Assembly: GCF_029784165.1 (NCBI RefSeq)
Contig: NC_073696.1
Coordinates: forward strand, 50,661,315 to 50,725,314
Length of the DNA: 64,000 nucleotides
Source: Wyeomyia smithii
Lineage: Eukaryota > Arthropoda > Insecta > Diptera > Culicidae
Reading direction: 5' to 3'
A model generated the notes under the pieces. The model made no database searches, had not been told where the DNA came from, and was given only the letters and a program-made list of their open reading frames with translations. Both the position numbers and the translations under genes were made by a program. Below, piece after piece: positions 43,886 through 54,800 of the stretch. Position 1 is the stretch's first letter, and each line of letters starts with the position of its first letter.

Positions 43886-46800
43886 CCAACGGCTCTTAAA
43901 GAGAAGTGTAGAAATGCGTTATTTTTATCGTAAATTCTTGAACAACTAACCCGTCTACCCTTGACGCGTACGGACGAACGAACGGACGGACGAACAGACG
44001 GTGATATCTAGCAATAAATAGCGAACGATCAGTCTTGGACTTGGTTAGTACACAACTGTGCGAATGTGGATGCGCTTGCTGACGCGACATGCAGCTCCAA
44101 GTATTCGAGCACGGAGCGAAGAACACAATTGCCCGTTCCCGCATATGGTCCCTACACACATCGACTCGGACCGAGCCGGGCCGAGACTTGAGTACAAGCG
44201 ACAGATAATAATGGTGCAAATAACGAGATTGTTCGTGTACTTTCTACATACATACATACATGCAAACCTACATACGTGCGTATCAAAGGGAACCATCATC
44301 TAGCTTAGCATTTTGTCTGCGTCAACGATTCTTCGAACAGGTCACAGTGACGTGAATGAACTGGTGATTGAAATCATCAGGGATAACCTGAATAAACGCC
44401 TTGGTACGGTAAATGGAACATAGGAATGGCAGAGGGAGATACGGACCCATGATTTCGGTTGATTAAATCCCAAAGGAGATTATTTGGTCGTCCAAATGTT
44501 TTACCCTGTATCTTGTGATGCTGTCGAAGATAATTTGATCATGGAGGATGACAGTGGGTGGAATACTAATAGCAAATGATGAAAATGTTGAATGATTGCA
44601 CGGGACATATTCCCGGAACAAAGAATATCATAATATTTAACGTGAGTGACACAGAACAGGAAAGGCAACGTTTTTCGAGAGCAGTGGGAGGAATTTAAAC
44701 ATTGGAACGATTTGTATGTTGTCGCAATGTTAGACAACTTACTCCTTTGGTTAACAACAACGAAATTGATGAATTTATAGATAAGGTCCCAAAACTAATT
44801 GATTCAGGTCAAGTTTGGAACCGTTTTAAATGCACCTATGTTTCAAAAATGTTAAATAAACATCCTACAATTAGTCTGAATTTGTGGAATTCCAGTTCGC
44901 CCTATCACAAACATGTAATAAAGAACTTCATTTAGCTCTCGTTCTAACGAAATATCATTATTGACAGGATACTACCTAGACCGCCCTATCCGCCAACCAA
45001 GAGTGAGGATGTCAAACGCGTAATCATTTCACATCCGATCGCTGAACTTGACTGATATGTCATGTACTCACTTTTGAGCAGTCTCCCGGGGAACCTTTGC
45101 CAAAACGGACGCCATAATTTCAATGCCTAATTTTCCATCTTCCAGCTATCATCTCTCTTCTGCCCGGGGAAGCAAAAAATTATCAAAGCTTACACACTAA
45201 TTTCCATAAACCACATCAAAACAACACTGGAACGACGACGTACGCCGCCCGCTTGTCGTTCAAAAGGGACCCCGTCGAGATTGTTGTCATCTCACGTTAC
45301 CGCATAATCGCTTCCGACTGACATCGTGTCGCGTTCGCCTACGTCCTGGCTCGATGTTGTGTCCTAAATGTCGGTGATATGCTGCGCAATTGCGACTTTT
45401 GCCCCGAGTATCTCCGGCAACGGGAAAAACGATGAAAACAGCATTAGATTGTTTCTTTGTGTTATTTTTTCTCTTCCCCTCTCGCTGTGCCGGTTGAAGC
45501 CGTGGTTAACATGTTCGGCGCATCACGTTGGCATATCAACTAGCATTATCGTCATGTTAACGCGCTCGATGGTAGCGATAATTGTGTCAGGTTGCTCGAT
45601 TATGCGGCCTTCGGAAGTCTGGGTTAATAGGTGAAGATCAATATTGGCAAGGGTATTGCTGTATTAATTTTCGCTCAGCCCAGCAATGGAGAGTGTATAG
45701 AATAGAGATTTACACTATAGATCTATATTTTCAAACTTTTGATTTCCTCTGCTGGTTGGTGGCCCTTCTATAACAATAACAGACATCGAAAAGCCAACGG
45801 GTAAACGAATTAAATCTCTGCTCACTTAAACGGCCGATAGTTATGTGAATTCCATTACCACCCATCTGGCTGTAATCGTTATTGGTTCGGAATGAGATAT
45901 TTTAAATGGTGGACTGAAATGCTGATTAAATTTTCATGCACCTTCCTACTGCCCTACTCGCCACCAGCCACGGTGCCAGTAACTTATCTCGTGTGGAAAT
46001 TTTCAATGATGGTAGCGACCGGGAAAGTGCATCGATTTTGTTTATCTTTGCTGGCCATACCACCAGTGCATAGCCGTGCGCACGGGGGAAGCTTTTAAGG
46101 TTAAAACCACACTCCTATCCACTCTAAACGCTCGGAATTGTAATATTCTGCTCATTAAAGTATTAGAAATTCAAGTTTTCCCAAATTTTCAGTTTAAGGA
46201 TAAGGTGAAAAGCAAAAATTAAAAAATGCGCACACAATCGAAGGTATTTCTATCCTAAAGTTGTATTTGGAGTGATAATTGAAAAATAAATTGTATGAAA
46301 TAACTTGTGCCTCGTTTACCTGAATTAGAACCCTTTAATTGAAAGTTAAAATATAGAATAATCGGCTGAAACATATTTAACTACGGCTTAAAATCTATAT
46401 GACAAAGATAATATTTAAAAAAATACATCAGAACGTTCATAGTAACATAGAACTAAACAGTGTAATTAGAGGGTTTATTATAAAAATGACATAAAGTTAC
46501 ACAGTGTTGACTTTTGTAATAGGTACGAAACTTGACAGAATTAAACCCCACTGGATGACTTCCGCATTACCTTAGCAGGCTGCCCATAAATCTTTCCTTC
46601 GTGATATATTCTTTAACGTCCGAAAAACTTAAATTAACACTTATCGATATTGCACGTGCCGTGGTTGTTAAATGAGCACCATAAAATCCACCTAATGCAA
46701 CAAAAACAAAAAAATTTCTATCGCGTCAACAGCCATAGAGCTCTAGTTACAACGTGTAAAATAGTAAACGAAAATCAGAATACAAGAAGACGGCACAAAG

Positions 46801-47520
46801 CAAAGAAAGGCAAACAAACAATGACTCAGAGCCACACCAGATGTTCCATATAAACGTAGGAAAGCCACCATGAAAGAGATATTCGCTGTGTGGTGCTGTT
46901 CTTCGATCGTTGCGAGCCGAACTGAAAACTAGTATCAAACACTTGATTGCTTGATGCTTGTTTTCGGTTCGGCTTGGTAAAGCAGGTTTACACAGGTTTA
47001 CTGTTGCTTGTACCAGACGGCGCTACTGCTTAAGCCGTTCCCTACCCTATATAATAATATTGTCCAGCAAAAAAAGAATACTCTGCGAGGAAAAAGAAGT
47101 TTTTGGTTTCTTTGACAAATATTAAATGTTTCATTTTCCATTTCTCAATGTTTTGTCAACTATCATTGGTTAGCTAACAGTGTGTAGTTTCCTTGAAAAA
47201 CGCATTTTTCAAAAGTGATATTTTGGAATAGGGTATCAGTTCTATTACACTGGTCAACACAGGTGTGAGCCTAAAGCTCAAACTATGTTTGCAGTTTGAA
47301 AAGTCAAAAAAGGAAAATTTTAGGATTAATTGCTTCAATCATATTTTTGACGTAGAATTGTGTTTTATGGCAACATATATAGGTATACAAATTCAAAAAC
47401 ATCGAGAGCGTTACGAAAATTGTCCACTTTCAAATGTTTAAAACTCAGTCGGTTTCCAATCTATTGAAAAATAAAAATAAAATTGAAAAATCATCTATGC
47501 ACCCGCCCAAATGCAGAAAA
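43886..47520. other. Intergenic or intronic DNA with simple repeats; no gene recognised
   Basis: (GACG/GAAC)n-like tract at 43972-44000 and (CATA)n at 44249-44265. Frames at 44702-44935, 45368-45634 and 45892-46098 (plus) have no recognisable motif. GC-richer patches lie at 44040-44200 and 45150-45620. An imperfect hairpin lies at 46915-46974: AGCCGAACTGAAAAC against GTTTTCGGTTCGGCT, with a 6-base loop and about five mismatches in 27 pairs. Confidence 0.35.
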
Positions 47521-47529
47521 TTGTAGTGT

Positions 47530-47760
47530 TGTACTATTGAAAATTTTTAAGCCTTGATGAAACGCCGATTTCGATCTCTGATTGGTCGCTTAGTGCTTGC
47601 TTCTCCCAACGCGGTCGACAGAATATTATAACTAGTTAACCGATAATGCCTGCTTTTGCTCAAACCAATCAGTTTACCAGTGGATGGCCACTAGCACGGT
47701 ACTAACCAAGTAGCAGCAGTAGCGGAAGCGGATATCAGCAGCGATGGCTGCAGGGGGGTA
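47530..47760 (+). promoter_or_regulatory. Promoter block of the second stem-loop cluster, copy A
   Basis: TTGTACTATTGAAAA, AAGCCTTG, CGATCTCTGATTGGTCGCTT and CGCGGTCGACAGAAT follow in the same order as in 15590-15700, with ATTGG at 47581-47585. A good TATA box is lacking (TATTATAACTAG near 47623 is the nearest). TCAGTTTACCAGTGGATGGC follows at about 47670 and is repeated at 49189, marking the likely start region. Downstream GCAGCAGCGG-type sequence resembles the 17.0-kb unit body. Confidence 0.45.
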
Positions 47761-48082
47761 CCAGCAGCGGTGGTGATAGTGGCACTATTTCCTCTAATAG
47801 AAAGCTGCCTTTGTGCGGTAGCGGCAGCGGAACGCCTTTTTTCTTGTTAAAGGCTAGTGTGAGGTAGCAGCTGCATCAAGGGTGGCAAGCACATTCTCCA
47901 GCGGAAAGCTGCCGTATTTTTGCAGCACACAAACGAGGGTGTAGGCAATTAAAATATATCTGCCGTCAAATGTGCAAGGTGAAAACAGCTTTTCACTGTG
48001 TTATCAGAAAAGTGCCTAATTTCCACTGTCGGGTATAGTACAGAGATGCGATTAGCATTCGATATAAAATTCAGCAATAGAT
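47761..48082 (+). ncRNA. Body of a stem-loop-ended unit (possible short non-coding transcript)
   Basis: Between the promoter-like block and the stem-loop at 48083 there is no long frame. The sequence includes GTGAAAACAGC...TTTTCACTGTG (a local inverted pair) and ACAGAGATGCGATTAG, both shared with units at 17.5-18.0 kb. A transcript starting near 47680 and ending after the hairpin would be roughly 420 nt. Non-coding status is inferred only from the absence of an open frame. Confidence 0.3.
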
Positions 48083-48098
48083 TGTCCTTTTAAGGACA
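48083..48098 (+). promoter_or_regulatory. Histone-type 3' stem-loop, copy 5
   Basis: TGTCCT-TTTA-AGGACA: six perfect pairs with a four-base loop, followed by CACATTTTCTCGTTAG. Relative to copy 3 (TGTTCT/AGAACA), one T-A pair has become C-G with both sides changed. The stem AGGACA/TGTCCT is close to the GGTCCT/AGGACC-like stems of many animal histone genes. Confidence 0.5.
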
Positions 48099-48580
48099 CA
48101 TTTTCTCGTTAGTTCATTGTACCTCATCTGAAATGTTGCAACGCATTGACAAAGACGGTTGTGAATTCGACTTCATCTTCATGTTTACAAACTGATGTTT
48201 TCGTTTTGCAATCGGTGTTGTTAGTCTCAAGCATAAAGAGCAAGCAACACCTCATGTGAGGTTCTCGTTGCTACCGATATCACACACTGGAGAATCCTCC
48301 ATTCAAGCTATTTCTCGTTCTTTCTTGGTTGCTCGCATTCGCTCCCGAAATTACATGCACACACGTGCGCCTACTCTTTTACTCGCGTGTACTCGCGAGC
48401 ACAACCAGCCGAAGACAATCGTTTCAAGGTGCATTGTGATGGTTTCGGAGAGACAAAAAATATTTCAAATAGGGTAACGTTCGTTTTCGAACACGTTTTT
48501 TTTAAGGACTTCTCCTAGCCGAGCAATTTTAGTCCAGTACTCCTACTCGCAATAGGGAACCTGTATATTAGAGAAATGAC
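48099..48580. other. Spacer, no gene recognised
   Basis: Frame 48256-48477 (plus) has no motif. Repeated ACTCGCG/GTGCG segments near 48370-48400 make it GC-rich locally. Confidence 0.3.
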
Positions 48581-48582
48581 AA

Positions 48583-48688
48583 GACACTCACCGTTAAGGC
48601 AACTGTCAACATCAAAACGGAAAACGGCAATGCAATATTATACAGATCGCCCGTTTTGATGTTGACAGTTGCCTTAACGGTGAGTGTC
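48583..48688. repeat. Perfect 38-bp inverted repeat with a 30-base loop
   Basis: Left arm 48583-48620 (GACACTCACCGTTAAGGCAA...) and right arm 48651-48688 are exact reverse complements. The loop is GAAAACGGC... of 30 bases. GAGA/TCTC continues weakly outside the arms. There is no internal coding. The lack of any mismatch implies recent origin or gene conversion. Transcription would give a hairpin of small-RNA-precursor size. Confidence 0.8.
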
Positions 48689-49040
48689 TCGGCGTCTCTC
48701 TGGTGTATAGGCTGCCTAACTCGCAAGAAGGAACTCTCGTACTCTTCTACAGTCGCTGAGTAGCAAGACAAAAGAGTTTTTGCGTGTCGGTGCAGCAACA
48801 GCAGCTACTCAGGCGGGTACATGAAGAAGAAAGAATATCTCGGAAGCGTGTGAGCAGAAGACTTGAGTAGCAAAGCACATGTCTCGTTCTCAAACAGAAA
48901 GGAGGGGAAGGTTTTGCTTCTCGCTCGCTTTGCAATATACAACACTCAACAGCAGTGTGATAAAATGTTGTGTAACTGAGTGCGACGTCTTCTGTCATCT
49001 GCCCCCATACGACACTAAAATGTGTAAGCAAGCCATAATT
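48689..49040. other. Spacer between hairpin and promoter copy B
   Basis: Overlapping frames on both strands (for example 48747-49157 minus, 136 codons) without motifs; probably fortuitous. Confidence 0.3.
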
Positions 49041-49044
49041 ATGC

Positions 49045-49321
49045 AATACTGTACTTTTGAAAATGGTCAAGCTTAGCTGAAACGCAGATGGTCGTTTAAG
49101 GCTCGCTTTCTCTAACACGGTCGACCGAATATTGTACCTAGTTGACCGAGAATGCACTCTCTGGACTGTATAGGAGTCTGCTTCTGCTCAAATTAATCAG
49201 TTTACTAGTGGATGGCCACTAGGATGGTCCTAAGTAGCGGGTAGCGGGTAGCAGCAGCGGTATATCCGATCACTGTAGCAAGAGTGATTTTTTGCGATCG
49301 ACCAGCTACAAGCGGCATTGG
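49045..49321 (+). promoter_or_regulatory. Promoter block of the second cluster, copy B, truncated by a MITE
   Basis: ACTGTACTTTTGAAAATGGT, GATGGTCG, ACACGGTCGACCGAAT and TTGACCGAGAATGC align with copy A. The ATTGG of the CCAAT box has decayed to GATGG. GGACTGTATAGGAGTCTG takes the TATA position. ATCAGTTTACTAGTGGATGG and GCGGGTAGCAGCAGCGG follow. The unit is cut at 49322 by the element at 49324-50340, and no stem-loop is found beyond it. Confidence 0.4.
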
Positions 49322-50342
49322 TAGGGGAACTGCTCCATTATTCATCTCAGCCCATATATTCAACTCATACAACATGAAAACCCAATTGAAAACAGGAAAA
49401 AACGCATATTTTATTCTTAAACCAATCTGCTAATCCATAGAATAGATTCTTCTTAGTTTAGTTTAGAATCCTCATACAGTATAGTTCTCAAAAACTCACT
49501 TAAAAGCTCTAAATTTGAAATAATAGTCGGGCATATGGACTCGAACTCATTTGATTCAATCACCTACCTCAGAAGATAAAATCCGCGTATTGTTCTATAC
49601 AGCTACAACGGGACTCGTTCAGCAGCCAACCAAAGTTTTTTTCATCACTAGCGGACCACTTTTTATTTCAATCACTAAACAATTTAATTTTTGAAATGTT
49701 CACCTCAAATTTCTTAAAACAAGCTTGAATTAGCAGAAATATATGAGATGAATTTCTACAATTCCTAAATTTCAACTTTATGTATTTTAATCGGTTTTCA
49801 CTGCGTTAAAGAAAACCGAAAGTTTCCAAATCAGTTTCTGTTAATACGAAAAAACCATATTGAAAATATTGAATTATACCGACATAATTGACATAAATCT
49901 ACAGCATTGTAGTGGTTACCTAGGTTACCAATTTAGCTCGTAAACAACTGCAGCGGATATCTAGATAATCTACTACGACAGGCTGCGGCTACGTTCATTC
50001 ATGATAATGTGATTCATTCATGATTACAAGCTACGTTTATTCATGATAATGTGATTCATTCATGATAACAAGTGTGATGAATATGGGGACATCGTGAGAT
50101 GAATAATTGAGCAGTGATTCAAGTTTTGGGATGGATATGGAAGCGTTGTGAAAAATAATTAGTTTTACAAAATTCAGGATATCTAGCTAATTTTACTAAA
50201 TATTCAATGCTAAAAGATTCCATAACACCACGTAAACATTTTTAGTTTATTTGTTCAATGATTTCGTGAAAACTTGGTGTTTAATCCGTGTATTCTTCGT
50301 GAATATCGGCTTAATGAGATGAATAATGGAGCAGTTCCCCTA
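49322..50342. mobile_element. Complete 1017-bp TIR element with TA duplication (Tc1/mariner-type MITE)
   Basis: Element 49324-50340 starts GGGGAACTGCTCCATTATTC and ends with the exact reverse complement; the perfect repeats are 26 bp. TA flanks both sides (49322-49323 and 50341-50342), as for Tc1/mariner elements. A second, diverged copy of the terminal motif occurs inside near 50098. There is no transposase frame. Two partial relatives lie at 9770-11145 and 41219-41410 in this window. Confidence 0.85.
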
Positions 50343-50520
50343 CATTGACAGGCTGTCGTAATTCTACATTACCCTGCGGTCGTGTCTTATGAACAACCTC
50401 TTCAACTATTTTATTATCTTGGTTGTAAAAACAAGTGTTTTCATGGTGTTTTTTTTTCGAAAAGACAAAATTTTTATGCACAACTTTACCGAAGACATCA
50501 CACCCAATAAACGAACCGGT

Positions 50521-51350
50521 TTGCATTAAAAATATTTGTACTCAACATCGTTTTATGCCTGGCCGATCCAGCTGTACAAACCCGTTGGAATTTACGTCAA
50601 CCTGCATCTCTCACATGGAGCAAGAGGCGCAAGTTGATGTTATATATACCGATCTAAAAGCAGCATTTGATCGCGCTGACCCCAAGATACTTTAGCGAAA
50701 GCTTCACCAAGGTTTTTGGGGTTCCTCAAGAAGCAATTTAGGACGTCTGTTGTTCATTTTATTTTTTAACGACATCGTTTTGCTACTTGGAGCCGGTTTC
50801 AAATTAGTGTATGCTGATGATCTGAAATTATACTTAGTAGTTAAATCTGTTGATAACTGCAAACTTTTACAAGCGCTGTTAGATACGTTTGTTTATTGGT
50901 GTCGACGAAATAGGCTTGTCCTTAATGTTTTCTAAATGTCGAATTATGACCCTTCACCGAAGAAGCAGTCCGATAGTTTTCAGCTACCGAATCGATAGAC
51001 ATGCCATATTTGATACTAAGCTCACCTTCAATCAGCAACGCTCGACTGTTATCTCGAAAGCTTCACGTCAACTTGGATTTATCACAAAAGTTGTTCGTAA
51101 TATAAAAAACCCTCACTGCCTTAAAAAATTGCTATAATTTGGTGCCCTCATCAGTTAGTGTGGAATTTATGCATCGAACATGTGCAGAAAAGATTTCTAC
51201 GATTTACGCTAGGAGATCTACCTTGGCGGGATCCCGAACTCTTTTCGCTGCAACTTAATGTCTTGAATGTTTGTAATAATATGTTTGCAGCAATTCAAGA
51301 AAAACCTGTGAAAGATCTGCATAATAATGGCGATGTGCAGAAATGAGCAT
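50521..51350 (+). pseudogene. Jockey-type LINE ORF2 relic: RT domain with deletions
   Basis: The frame 50435-50695 contains QHRFMPGRSSCTNPLEFTST and DVIYTDLKAAFDRAD, RT motifs 2a and A with the catalytic aspartate. After a deletion and frame change come SNLGRLLFILFFNDI (motif B region) and LVYADDLKLYLVVKS (motif C, YADD). FVYWCRRNRLVLNV, DTKLTFNQQRS, SKASRQLGFITK and RFLRFTLGDLPWRDPELFSL follow in several frames, in Jockey order. The endonuclease is absent and the 3' end is lost near 51350. Gaps between blocks are shorter than in intact elements. Confidence 0.8.
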
Positions 51351-51378
51351 GAGCATGAGCATGATTGACCGCTAGCGG

Positions 51379-51804
51379 TTGCTTCTTTATAATCGCCAGA
51401 TCAGCTGTAAATTCAATCAAAATCAATGGGATTTTGGATGGAAGGATAGCGTTTGCACTGCAACTGCAGCATGGATCGTTTTGGTACACGGTGCGTTGCC
51501 ACCAAGTATCTCATACCGTGACACGCTTCCTATAACAGGTACCGTCGACGTCGAAGACCACGGTAACTATGGCAACTTTAATTTAACAGAAATTCGGAAC
51601 CGAAATATACATAAATTTTCGCACGATATATCCGAGGGGCAGCAAATTCATTTCCAAGGGCAGTTTTCATTGAACAAAAATAATTATAGAACGATGACGA
51701 AATACAGAAATGTTGCAGAAGCTATTCTTTGGAGGACGAAAAAAATAAATTTAAACTCTACCAAGAACTCCATTACGTTAAGAATGGGCACTTTGAGAAC
51801 ATAA
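51379..51804 (+). CDS. Unassigned open frame of 141 codons
   Basis: The frame reads through CTATAAWIVLVHGALPPSIS, TGTVDVEDHGNYGNFNLTEI and HKFSHDISEGQQIHFQGQFS to a stop at 51802-51804. AATAAA-like signals follow at once (51803-51818). Residue composition is protein-like, with a possible hydrophobic start after TATAAW. It lies directly after the Jockey relic but does not resemble a LINE protein. It may be a terminal exon, a captured gene fragment or chance; I do not recognise the family. Confidence 0.3.
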   Translation: MLLYNRQISCKFNQNQWDFGWKDSVCTATAAWIVLVHGALPPSISYRDTLPITGTVDVEDHGNYGNFNLTEIRNRNIHKFSHDISEGQQIHFQGQFSLNKNNYRTMTKYRNVAEAILWRTKKINLNSTKNSITLRMGTLRT

Positions 51805-54800
51805 ATAAAAAATAAAACTAATTTTTGAATGCCATAGCTCTTGGCTTGTAATAGTATAACGTAAATAATGATAAACGCGTACTTTTTTCAGAGTCGTTTT
51901 TTTCTTAAATATTTCTGCAAAAAAAAATTGGGAACTTAAAAAGCTTTCAAAAACAGTCGCAGCAAGCATCAAAATATTCGGCGAATAACAGCAGGAATTA
52001 TCTGCAATTCTGAAGAACTATGCTAGATATGAAAAATGCTGGCAGCAAGATTGTTTCAAGTCGTCAATGATATTAATTATCTAACACTAATAATGCAAGT
52101 GCTTCAGAGTAAAGCATAGTACAGTGCATTAAAACGATGGTAAAGAAGAAAACATGTTTATGTTTTAAAGATTCAAATTTTCTCCCCCAAATGAAAAAAC
52201 CCTACCCACAACTAGGCACCAATGTGTGTCAGTACTGTGCCTATGCAATGCATTTTGTTTTGGTTCGTGAGCAGCAATTATGTTAGAATTACGATCTGGT
52301 ATGTAGTGCCTATCTGGGCTTACGTAGATTACATTTACATTATCTGTTGTATAACTTGGTTATAAAATTCCGTCTGTCGCTCTGGAAAATTTTTGTGTTG
52401 CCAGCTTCAAATTACAATTATCATCATCTTCATTCTTTTTCTTTAAAGATATCGAAATATTTACCTTTTCTCGCTGAGACTGCTTCGAGTTGAACGCACC
52501 TGCTTTCCTGATTTCTCACCCAACCGGTTCACAAGCACGAAAGTCGTAGGATACTGGATGCTATTGCACCCTGTAAGAAAACTCCAGCTGCAAGACCGGA
52601 CGGCAAGTTCAATCAAAGCTGAACCTTACCGGGTGGGACGACGACAACGGCAACGGCACACTGGCAGTAACTACGATAATAAAACTATCAACAAACAATC
52701 TACCTTTGGGTTTGTTTATTTGTTTTGCTTTACTGCTGCTGTTTTCTGCTTTGTCTGCCTTTGTTGTTGCTTTCTTTACGCGTACGCGTTAGTGTGCGCT
52801 CAGTACACTAAGTATCCAACTGATTGCCAAGTAGAATGTGATCGTAGAATATTCTTCCGTTGATAAACACCAAGAGCAGGGATTTCCATAAAAAATACAC
52901 TAACTTTCACGACAATGTGCGCCACAGATGCTTCTGTTTCTTTGTGCTGTTTGATAACACTGAGTCTATCGTAAAAACACATACAACCACGGACTGTAGC
53001 GGCTGGTGATGATGCTTGTAATATTTTTCTTTCGCTTGATTTCTTGTTCCCTATTCTCGTTATCTCCAAACAATGATGTGTTGCTCAGTTATCGAAGAAA
53101 GAAACGTGACAGCACCGTGCACAAAAATCATGGATATTCACCACTCTGTGACTACTGTGACAACGCCCTCAACTCACTTGTCAGAGATTTCACAAGATTT
53201 TTTTAAACACCAAATGCTACTCATCACCAAAATAACGACGCACCACTGTAATAATGCATTAACAACAGCAGCTGATTGCCGGTAAAACTGGTTGAGGTTA
53301 TTTTTGGATTTCTTCTTCTCCTTTCCACGGTGTGTATTCCTGCTTGCAGTGGGACACGCAATAAATGCATTCACACTTCGCTTCGCGAACACGGAACTGC
53401 AGCCGACGAACTTACTATCTGCACTATTGGCGCTGACGGTGTGCTACCATTGTAGTCTTTTCTCGAGAGAACACAGATCACTACGTGCGGGATTCTGCCA
53501 GTTCTTTGTTGTGTCAACAGTGCCGCGGCACACAGTCCTCCGTGTATCTGACTGTTTTCCGCCCCTTTCACGTTGCACCCCAGGAGACGACGCAACGGTT
53601 TCGTAGGCCGAGAGAACGGTCCAAACACGGCGACGATTCGAGTTAAACTGAGTTGAAGTGTGCCTCGTGCGCTCGAGCAATTGGAGCTTCAAGCGGATGG
53701 CATTCGATATGCATGCCTGCCTGCGTGCAGACATGGAGCAACTCGCGGTGGAACGATAGAAGAAGGAAAAAAAAACAGTCACACTTCGGATGTCTTCGGC
53801 TAAATTGGCCGAGTGGCAGCATGGTGTCTCGAGCCAGGATTGTGTTGGTGAAACGTCACTCGGGGAGCTTTTTGTTTAGTACACAATGAATGCCTAACGC
53901 ACGCAACCAGTGCCAGAGTGAGTGGGTTGAAGCTCTATCGGTAGGATGGAGGCGCAACGTGTTTTGATGACATTCGTTCGATAAATTCGTTTTTTCTGGT
54001 ATGTTGTTTGAGTGTTAACGTTTAGACGCATATTTATGTTAAGTTATAGACCAGAGGTAAGGGTTTTTTGCTTGCAACATTTATTATAAACTAAGTAATT
54101 TTGCGTGTCTAAATATTGTTAATAAATAGAGTGCCCTTCTGACTTTATAGAATCAAAAAGAAATTAAGCTAGAAGCTTTTAAGTGTCTTTCAACATATCA
54201 AAAAATTTTGAAATAATTTTAAACTGGATATTATTCAGTCATAAGTATTGTGAATGTACCAATGAAGTTGAATAATTGAATGTGTTCACTGAACACATTA
54301 AATCATTAGAAATCCAATTTTCAAAGAGAAAACTAACTAACTAAAACTAACTGTTATTTTCTCAAAACACCAGAAGTTAGAAGTCTGTTCAATAACAGAC
54401 TGAATATCTGCACTAACAAGTTTAACGTTGCTTACGGGCTATGAAACTGTATCCCAAAATCATGTGAAAAGCCATAGTCTTGCGTGGGGTTTTCATTCAA
54501 AAGGAATTTCTTTTCATAAGTTTACATGAGTTTCACTTCCAATTCTTAGCATATTCACCACAGCGTTCAAAGATTTTTTTTTAAATTTCTGATTGTTAGC
54601 GCTTCGATTATTATCAAAATTTTCAACTTGTTAACGCTTTGCCAGGCACAACTCAAGCTTTTTTCAATTTCTGTGTCTGTTTTCAGTTCTTGACAATTAA
54701 TGGTCAATTTTAATATTGTTGGCATTAGCTTGAAAAAGGCGAGAAGCTCCTGAAACCGAAGCAAACTAATCCTGCGTTTGGCATGGCATGGAACGACAAA

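Noticed and set aside
48747..49157. 136-codon minus-strand frame
   Set aside because: Overlaps the repeated promoter-like block and shows no motif; probably fortuitous.
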